Source: Chitinophagaceae bacterium
GTDB taxonomy: Bacteria > Bacteroidota > Bacteroidia > Chitinophagales > Chitinophagaceae
Direction: 5' to 3'
Length of the DNA stretch: 5,636 bases
NCBI GenBank assembly: GCA_003526435.1
Contig: DPWF01000385.1
Coordinates: 6,498-12,133 of the forward strand
Shown here one piece after another: positions 1 to 5,636 of this stretch. The translations under genes were made by a program, and so were the position numbers. The notes under the pieces were generated by a model. It did no database searches and had not been told where the DNA came from. It saw nothing but the letters and a program-made list of their open reading frames with translations. How positions within the stretch are numbered: the first letter of the stretch is position 1; every line of letters begins with the position of its first letter.

Positions 1-33
1 AAAAAGAAAATGCTTAATGAACCAGCATTAAGC
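1..33 (-). terminator. Intrinsic terminator of the GH65 / small membrane protein unit
   Basis: On the minus strand a perfect 8-bp stem (GCTTAATG at 33-26, pairing with CATTAAGC at 19-12) encloses a 6-nt loop (25-20). It is followed by the T-rich run ATTTTCTTTTT (11-1). This is the form of a Rho-independent terminator. The stem begins with the last sense codon (GCT) and the TAA stop of the upstream gene (30-28), so the stop codon lies inside the hairpin. The stem is A/T-rich and therefore only moderately stable, but its position right at the gene end and the T-tract support the call. It closes the leftward transcription unit. Confidence 0.75.
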
Positions 34-582
34 CTGAGGCGGGCGCTCTAAACGATTTACATAATCAGTCAGATAAACGGCATCCTGTTTCACATAATGA
101 ACCTGTTCGAGTACTGCATTCCTAAACTGCCAGGAAAAAGAATGGTCTCCTGTAAAGTCCAGAATAGAAAATTTGAGAACCGTATGCTGATTAGAGGATT
201 TCTGTGTGGATGAACTCGCATTATAGTCTCCCGCTAACCTGAAAAAATCATCGCGGGCATTCCGTATACCAATTTTTTCCATATTGGGTACACACCACAA
301 TTCGAGCGAGTCTTTAAAAAAGCGTCTTTTTACAAAATGATACGTTACACCATTGATGTCTACTTCACCCGTTGCATTTTCGTATTGTTCTGCATTTGAA
401 CCATAAGGTGTGCTGGCGAGCACTTTGATATGAAGCAACATGGCTTCATCATAAACATCTTCGTAAAGATTGGCCTGAAAAGCCCGGTCGGAAGCCGATT
501 CCATATAACCCAATAACATCCTGTAACCACCAAGGCTAAACAGTAGTAAACCGAGGGATACTATCGTGGCAAGTCGTTTCAA
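28..582 (-). CDS. Small membrane-anchored protein of unknown function
   Basis: A 184-residue protein with no function I can name. Residues 2-3 (KR) and a hydrophobic stretch at about 5-25 form an uncleaved anchor or signal peptide with no lipobox. The remaining ~155 residues are polar and would lie in the periplasm or on the surface. They include NGVTYHFVKRR (77-87), DSLELWCVPN (91-100) with the only cysteine (C97), a low-complexity Ser/Gln/Asn patch (about 121-132), and the C-terminus ERPPQA. In style it resembles short hypothetical proteins common in Chitinophagaceae (from memory). The start is TTG at 582-580: no ATG lies in frame upstream, and the first internal ATG (codon 22) would remove most of the hydrophobic segment. 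It begins 20 bp after the GH65 stop on the same strand and ends in a terminator, so it is probably co-transcribed with GH65. A functional link to that enzyme is only suggested by position. Confidence 0.8.
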   Translation of the reverse strand: MKRLATIVSLGLLLFSLGGYRMLLGYMESASDRAFQANLYEDVYDEAMLLHIKVLASTPYGSNAEQYENATGEVDINGVTYHFVKRRFFKDSLELWCVPNMEKIGIRNARDDFFRLAGDYNASSSTQKSSNQHTVLKFSILDFTGDHSFSWQFRNAVLEQVHYVKQDAVYLTDYVNRLERPPQA

Positions 583-602
583 GCAATTAAAAATAATGGT
601 TT

Positions 603-2634
603 TTATTGAACTGTCAAGGTTTTTTTATCGGGTCCGATGCCTGTAAGTGTTAGTTTTTTCCAGTGTTTGGGTAATACGGATTTGATCTGTGTTATTCCTT
701 TCGGTGTAATATCAATTCCACCAAAGCCCATCAGTACACTTTGTAATATACCCCCGGCCCCAGTGGCAAAATAAGGGTTGGTTCCGCCCTTGGTTTCTGC
801 AATTACCCTGAATGGTGGATTCAGGTTCGGTTCATATGATTCCTTGAAAAATTTCAGGGCCTTATCTGCATTACCTAACCTGGCATAGAGCAGGGTGAAA
901 ATGGCCTGTGTCATGGCAGGTGTGCCCTCATTGGGTACCCGTGTTTCATAATATTCCAGATCCTTCAACACCTGTTTCGGATCATTTACTTCTTTTAAAG
1001 GATAGGCCAGCAGGTTCACATCTCCCTGTTTAATACCTTCTCCATGATAAGTTGCATGTTCTCTTGTAACACCATTCTCCATTTTCAGAATCGGAATATG
1101 CTGTGCCACATGTAACCAATCGGCGTCGGCTCTGGCACCAATTAAAGTTGCCGCTTCTGTTGCATAATTCAGGACCGCTTTCGCTGCGGCATTGGTCCAT
1201 GCATTATTGTACGTTCTCTGCCCACTCATCAGCAGCCACCACATTTTTAATATCATATTTGCCCGGGCCGTTTCGTTCTACCCTGCTTGCCCAGAAATCG
1301 GCTGTTTCTTTTAAAATGGGCCATCCTCTTTCTTTCAGCCATTCTTTATCCTGTGTTACACAATAGTAATTCCATGCAGCAATACCCACACAGGCCGTAA
1401 TATGATGTTCAAATGGTCCGCTCAAGGCCCATACAGGTGTTTCTTCAACACCTGTTGCAGCACTTTCCCAGGGAAACATCGCTCCTTTATATCCATGACT
1501 GAATGCATTCTTTTTGGCAGCCGCCAAACGATTGTACCTGTACTCTACCATGCTCTTTGCCATTGATGGTTGTAACACCAGCAGGGCAGGATACATCCAC
1601 AATTCTGTATCCCAGAATACATGTCCATTATAACCGAGTCCGCTTAAACCCATGGGTGAAGGACTATAATCTGTTCCTTCTCTTACAAATGAATAGAGAT
1701 GATACATCATGCTGTGTATATCCTGTTGTGCCTGTGCATCGCCTTCAATCTGTATATCACTTTTCCATAACTCACTCCAGGCCTTGTTGTGAAAAGACAT
1801 CAGCCGCTCTCTTCCTTCAAGCTTGGCGAAAATGGTCATACGTTCTGCTTCATTCAATGGATCGTCGTGCTGTGCACTCGTGATAGATGATCCGGCTATG
1901 GAGAAACGATAGGTAGTTCCTGCTTTTACGGTTTTATTGAATTTCATCAGGTGCATATTGTTGTCCCACATTTCATGAATCACACGGGGTTCTTCGCCAT
2001 GTTTTTCTGAGAACAGAAAAGTATTGGAGGCACACATCAGTAATTTACCTGTCGGACTTTTGGCCGATGATGTAAGCAGGCTGATGGTAACATGCGGACG
2101 GTCTATTTCATTGTAATAGTTCTGTACATCTTTCAATGCATCAGGTGCTTCCATTACACTGGCAGAATTAACGAGTATATCTTTTTTAGCTGTTACGGCA
2201 ACATCCATTAATACCGTGAACGGGAGATGGCGAAGTGAGTAATAAGTATAGGTAACCGTTGCCTTATCGCCATACTCAAATGAACAGGTAAAGGAGGCTT
2301 TCTGCATATCCAGTTCCTGCTTCATGTTTTTTGCATCGGCGGCTCCAATATTTCTACCATCAATACCCAATTGCATATTCAACAGGTTAAAACTGCGGAG
2401 GAAATTACTCACTCGTCCACGGCCATATTGGTCGTAGGCTCCTGCCAATACCACTTCTTTTACTTTAAAAGGTTCAGGTGAAGAAACAATGCCAATCATT
2501 CCATTTGCAACCGTTACTCCATAGTAGTTGGCGGGGTTTACTGAGGGTACTGTGAGCTTCCATGGATCCTGCGCTTTAGCAAGTCCGATACCCATAAAAA
2601 AGAATAGTTGACAAAGCTGGCGCAATCGTTTCAT
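603..2634 (-). CDS. Secreted glycoside hydrolase family 65 enzyme, probable alpha-glucosidase (frameshifted)
   Basis: A GH65 (alpha/alpha)6-barrel enzyme of about 677 residues once a frameshift is repaired. Frame one covers 2634-1204 (476 codons). The C-terminal part is in another frame, from about 1208 to 603. A Sec signal peptide is visible (MKRLRQ, then a hydrophobic core, AKA|Q cleavage after residue 21), so the product is exported. An N-terminal beta-sandwich fills about 25-270. The barrel follows, with GHVFWDTE (337-344), GYKGAMFPWES (381-391), DEWAEN (469-474), NNAWTN (about 477-482), IKQGDV (about 534-539) and an ETKGGTNPYFATGAGG stretch (from about E614). Spacings D342-E470-E614 (128 and 144) closely match the catalytic acidic triad I recall for the human GH65 hydrolase PGGHG (D301, E430, E574). 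A base glutamate at E614 favours hydrolysis over phosphorolysis. Kojibiose hydrolase is a plausible relative, but the substrate is unproven. As written, translation stops after the DEWAEN motif and the product would lack E614. Confidence 0.9.
1207..1212 (-). other. Frameshift site in the GH65 gene
   Basis: Reading leftward, frame one gives DEWAENV, then CAA (1209-1207) and TAA (1206-1204). The continuation NNAWTNAAAK is in the frame whose AAT codons are 1208-1206 and 1205-1203. The family motif at this point is typically ENVDNNAxTN. Restoring GTA-GAC-AAT-AAT from the observed GTA-C-AAT-AAT needs two extra bases (GA or AG), so a 2-bp deletion is the simplest explanation; a 1-bp insertion giving ENVNNA is the alternative. 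I see no slippery heptamer that would suggest programmed frameshifting. The second frame is open upstream to an ATG at 1256, but those first 16 codons (MILKMWWLLM...) are out-of-frame shadow and not real protein. Confidence 0.85.
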
Positions 2635-2687
2635 AATGCTTATTTTGCAAGTACTTGAGCTTGCTCAAATTTATTCTAAAACCCTGT
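2635..2687. promoter_or_regulatory. Divergent intergenic region with three overlapping dyads (operator-like)
   Basis: These 53 bp separate the GH65 start from the lipoprotein start and must hold both promoters. Three inverted repeats overlap: CAAGTACTTG (2648-2657, perfect 10-bp palindrome), TTGAGC-tt-GCTCAA (2655-2668, 6-bp arms, 2-nt spacer), and GCAAG...CTTGC (2647-2651 with 2660-2664). The dyad at 2655-2668 touches the candidate GH65 -7 box. For the rightward gene only an imperfect TATTTTG (2641-2647) is seen. There is no Shine-Dalgarno before either start; both leaders are A/T-rich, as usual in Bacteroidota. Binding of a shared regulator is an inference from the symmetry and position; no regulator gene lies in the window. 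Confidence 0.4.
2666..2673 (-). promoter_or_regulatory. Candidate Bacteroidota -7 promoter element for GH65
   Basis: The minus strand reads TAAATTTG here, an exact match to the TAnnTTTG -7 consensus known for Bacteroidota housekeeping promoters. It lies 31 bp upstream of the GH65 ATG, which would give a leader of about 25 nt. I do not see a good TTTG/TTG -33 element at the expected distance (about 2691-2697 reads ATGTGC on this strand), so the call rests on the -7 box alone. Its proximal bases overlap the right arm of a dyad at 2655-2668. Confidence 0.4.
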
Positions 2688-5636
2688 ATGAAGCACATTT
2701 TTCTTGCCGCAATCGTTTGCATGGTGGCCATGTCATGCAAACAACAGACGACGCTTTTCGAAGAAGTCGACCCTGAAAAATCGGGACTCCAATTCAACAA
2801 CCTCATCACAGAAAACCAGGATCTGAATGTATTGAACTACGAATACATTTATAACGGTGGCGGCGTAGGCATCGGCGACTTCAACAACGATAGCTTACCC
2901 GATATTTATTTTACCGGTAACAGAACGCTCAATAAACTTTTCCTGAACAAGGGCAACCTGCAATTTGAAGACATTACAGAAAAAGCTGCTGTAAATGGAG
3001 CAGGCAAATGGAGCAAGGGCGCCAGCATCATCGATATCAACAATGATGGCCGATGGACATTTATGTTTGCGCAGCAGTATTACCAGACAGCAACGCAAGA
3101 AAAAATGTATTGTATGTTAATCAGGGCGTAAATCAATCAACGGGTATTCCTCTCTTTAAAGAAATGGCCATGGAATATGGTCTTGCAGATGCATCGAATA
3201 CCCATATGGCTGCTTTCTTTGATTATGACAATGATGGCGATCTTGATGTGTATCTTTTAGTGAACGACCTCGATGGCACTTACCCGAATGAATTTCGTCC
3301 CATCAGAAAAGACGGAAGCTGGCCCAATACAGATAAATTACTGGAAAACAATTTTGATGCAGGTCTTCAGCATCCTGTGTACAAAGATGTTTCTTCCAGA
3401 GCCGGTATTTTAATTGAAGGGCATGGATTGGGTGTAAGCATTGCTGATATTAACCAGGATGGATGGAAAGATATTTATGTAAGCAATGATTATCTTTCGA
3501 ACAATATTCTTTACATCAATAACCGCAACGGCACTTTTACCGATCAATGCGCGGCTTACCTGAAACATACCAGTAAAAATGCAATGGGTAATGATATTGC
3601 AGACATCAATAATGATGGCCTTGCCGATATTATTGAAACCGATATGATGCCTGCCGATCATTTCAGGCAAAAGATGATGCACTCTGATATCAGTTACCAG
3701 ACTTTTCAGAACAGCGATCGTTATGGTTATATCTATCAATATCCACGTAATACCTTACAACTGAACCAGGGGCCTCTACCTGCAGGTTATGATTCAGTTC
3801 CGCGTCCCGCATTTAGTGAGATTGCTTATTTCAGTGGTGTGGCTCATACCGACTGGAGCTGGGCACCACTGTTATTTGATGTAAACAATGATGGATGGCG
3901 GGATCTTTTTGTGACCAATGGTCTGCCAAAAGATATGTCTGACAAAGATTTTATGGCCTATCGCAGCAATGCTGTTGCCAATGCTCCACTGGATGAAGTA
4001 TTAAAACAATTACCGGTTGTAAAGATCAGTAATTATGTGTTTGAGAATAATGGTGACCTGCGTTTTACAGACCGCACCAAAGAATGGGGCATTGACTTCC
4101 CTACTTTTTCTGCAGGCATGGCTTATGCAGATCTTGATAAAGATGGTGACCTGGATATTGTGATCAACAATACCAACATGCCCGCTACTTTACTGGAGAA
4201 CAAGGAACAACAGCAAAAGACAGCTTCAAATTATATACGCATTACATTACAGGGCAGCGCACAAAATAAATCAGGTATTGGCAGTTGGGTGCATGTCTTT
4301 ACAAAAGACGGTCACCAGGTACTGGAACATTCACCATACAGGGGTTATCTGTCAACGGTTGAACAGACAATTCATTTTGGTATTGGTCAAAACAAAAACA
4401 TTGACTCCATAAAAGTGGTGTGGCCCGATGGAAAAATGGAGTTAAGAAAAAACATCAGCAGTAACCAGACCATTATTTTTTCTGCCGCTCAGGCTGAATC
4501 ATTTACTGCAGCATCTACTACAACAGCTTTTTCTTTATTCAACGATATCACTTCAAAAGCGGGTATTAATTATGGTTTTTCAGAAGTCGATTTTATTGAT
4601 TTTGATATCCAGCGTCTCCTCTTACACAAACTAACACAGTATGGTCCTTCATTGGCTGCCGGCGATGTAAATGGAGATGGCCTGGATGATTTAGTAACAG
4701 GAGGTGGCTCTCCCTTTCATGCTTCCGTTTTCATGCAGGCCACTAACGGAACATTCAGCAGGAAATACCTGCCTGGTCATACCCAGCCGCAATACCAGGA
4801 TGATGCTGGTATCAGTTTGTTTGATGCTGATAGTGATGGCGATCTTGATTTATTTATTGTTTCCGGCGGTGCGGAAAATCAGCCACAGACAAAAGCCTAT
4901 ACCGATCATTTTTATGTGAATGACGGCAAAGGAAATTTTTCGGCAATAACAGCCGATTTTACCAATAACCGTTTCACCAAAAGCTGTGTCATTGCCAATG
5001 ATTACGACCAGGATGGTGATCTGGATTTATTTATAGGTGGAAGAGTGATACCCGGCAGGTATCCTATGCCTACCAGTAGTTTTATTTACCGAAATGATTC
5101 ACAAAAAGGTAAAATTGTTTTTACAGATGTTACCAGACAGGTTGCTCCGGAACTGCAAAATATTGGCATGGTTACAGCAGCCGTATGGTCAGATGCAGAT
5201 ACAGATGGTAAATTCGATTTAGTTATTACAACCGACTGGGGCAGTATTCAATTATTTAAAAACAATGGAAATGTTTTTAGCAAAGCCAACACGTCTTTAG
5301 ACAAATCTACGGGTTGGTGGAACAGTATTATTTCAGCAGACCTCGACAATGATGGCGACATGGATTATGTAGCCGGCAACTATGGAACGAATGGTTTTCT
5401 CCAGGCTTCCGAACAATTTCCACTGGCTGTTTATGCAAAAGATTTTGACAATAATTCAAGTTTCGATGTCTTGTTCAGTCATTGGTTACCCGTTACGGTA
5501 AGAGGCGAGAAAAAAGAATTTCCCGTAGCAGGCAGAGATCTCTTGTTGAGAGAGATGAGTATTATGAAGGAACGTTTTCCCAATTATGCTGCATATGCAA
5601 AAACAGAAATGGCTCAGTTGTTTACACCCGAAGTAT
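2688..5636 (+). CDS. Large FG-GAP/VCBS-repeat lipoprotein with ASPIC/UnbV domain (CRTAC1-like; frameshifted, 3'-partial)
   Basis: Repaired, 983 residues are visible and the frame is still open at the window edge; relatives run somewhat beyond 1,000 residues, so the C-terminus is probably missing. ATG at 2688 is chosen over the TTG at 2655 because it starts a lipoprotein signal directly: MKHIFLAAIVCMVAMS|C, lipid-bearing Cys17. At least 13 D-x-[DN]-x-D-G-x-x-D Ca-binding-type loops follow, at about residues 64 (degenerate, S for G), 116, 179, 254, 306, 398, 482, 660, 713, 772, 836, 885 and 919 (degenerate), consistent with beta-propeller blades. An ASPIC/UnbV domain (about 515-598, with RGYLSTVEQTIHFGIG and VWPDGK) splits the protein in two; the second half opens with LTQYGPSLAAGDVNGDG. 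Frame one runs 2688-3131 as written, and the true frame resumes at about 3056. Such lipoproteins often sit by SusC/SusD genes; the biochemical role is unknown, with surface binding or adhesion the usual guess. It is divergent from GH65. Confidence 0.9.
3051..3056 (+). other. Frameshift site in the FG-GAP lipoprotein gene
   Basis: Frame one reads DINNDG-R (CGA 3051-3053) then W (TGG) and drifts into a non-family tail ending at TAA 3129-3131. From GAC at 3056 the next frame gives DIYVCAAVLPDSNARKN and stays open to the window end (860 codons). Inserting one A (CGA-ATG-GAC for CGATGGAC) restores DINNDGRMD, with the same 8-residue Asp-to-Asp spacing as the gene's other intact loops, for example DINNDGLAD at residue 306. 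A single-base deletion is therefore the simplest reading. As written the product would be a truncated 147-residue lipoprotein. Confidence 0.88.

Noticed and set aside
1202..1206. TAATG stop-start overlap at the GH65 break, suggesting two coupled genes
   Set aside because: The ATG is in the third frame, not the frame that encodes NNAWTNAAAK, so it cannot restart the C-terminal part.
1204..1215. Programmed ribosomal frameshifting in GH65
   Set aside because: AAC-GUA-CAA-UAA is not a slippery heptamer and I see no stimulating stem-loop. GH65 enzymes are not known to use recoding.
1103..1883. Plus-strand open frames at 1103-1366 and 1503-1883
   Set aside because: Both are antisense to the GH65 gene, whose conserved motifs prove the minus strand is coding there. 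The translations look random.
2641..2647. TATTTTG as the -7 element for the rightward gene
   Set aside because: It is one base short of TAnnTTTG and has no -33 motif at a suitable distance; too weak to list separately.
2655..2688. Earlier TTG start for the lipoprotein (11 extra codons)
   Set aside because: The extra residues would precede a complete lipoprotein signal, and the TTG falls inside the dyad cluster. ATG at 2688 fits better.
2576..2809. Minus-strand open frame spanning the divergent promoter region
   Set aside because: It overlaps the starts of both real genes and would use the complement of the lipoprotein signal peptide; it has no protein-like features.
2895..3098. Minus-strand 67-codon open frame
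   Set aside because: It is a shadow of the lipoprotein Ca-loop region.
3410..3739. 109-codon open frame on the minus strand
   Set aside because: It lies antisense to the lipoprotein. Repeated Asp/Asn/Ile-rich loop codons leave the opposite strand open, and the product is low-complexity Ile/Val with no known motif.
4704..4919. Plus-strand 71-codon open frame
   Set aside because: It is an alternative frame inside the lipoprotein gene; the true frame carries intact loops at residues 660 and 713 across the same bases.
1..5636. tRNA, rRNA, CRISPR, insertion sequence or transposon ends
   Set aside because: I saw no spaced direct repeats, cloverleaf-like segment, transposase motif or terminal inverted repeats; the repeated GAT/AAT/GGC patterns in the lipoprotein gene are protein-coding loops.

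Overview
The window looks like a chromosomal stretch from a member of the Bacteroidota, most probably the family Chitinophagaceae or a close relative. The signs are start sites without Shine-Dalgarno sequences but with A/T-rich leaders, a TAnnTTTG-type promoter element, an outer-surface-type FG-GAP/ASPIC lipoprotein, a secreted GH65 enzyme, and a small anchored protein of a kind I associate with that family. The family placement is inferred from protein style only, since there is no rRNA or other phylogenetic marker.

Layout. Two transcription units diverge from a 53-bp intergenic region (2635-2687). Leftward (minus strand) is a two-gene unit: a secreted glycoside hydrolase family 65 enzyme (2634-603), then, 20 bp later, a small membrane-anchored protein of unknown function (582-28). 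It ends in a clear intrinsic terminator (33-1) whose stem contains the stop codon. Rightward (plus strand) is a large lipoprotein with at least 13 Ca-binding-type FG-GAP/VCBS loops and a central ASPIC/UnbV domain. It runs from 2688 off the right edge of the window.

Both large genes are broken by small indels. The GH65 frame shifts at about 1207-1212, consistent with 2 bases missing immediately after the conserved DEWAEN motif. The lipoprotein frame shifts at about 3051-3055, consistent with 1 base missing inside its second Ca-binding loop. Apart from these two lesions both genes read cleanly over their whole length (677 repaired residues for GH65; 983 repaired residues visible for the lipoprotein). 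This fits sequencing/assembly indels best, or else very recent inactivation.

How the genes may work together (inference). The GH65 keeps three acidic residues whose spacing matches the catalytic set of GH65 hydrolases rather than phosphorylases, so it is best read as an exported alpha-glucosidase, possibly kojibiose-hydrolase-like. The lipoprotein belongs to a class often found beside SusC/SusD glycan-uptake genes, but no SusC/SusD is visible here. The divergent arrangement, with overlapping dyads in the shared promoter region, suggests possible common control. I did not find a clearly novel system. The points most worth checking are the paired frameshifts, the dyad cluster and the GH65 mechanism.
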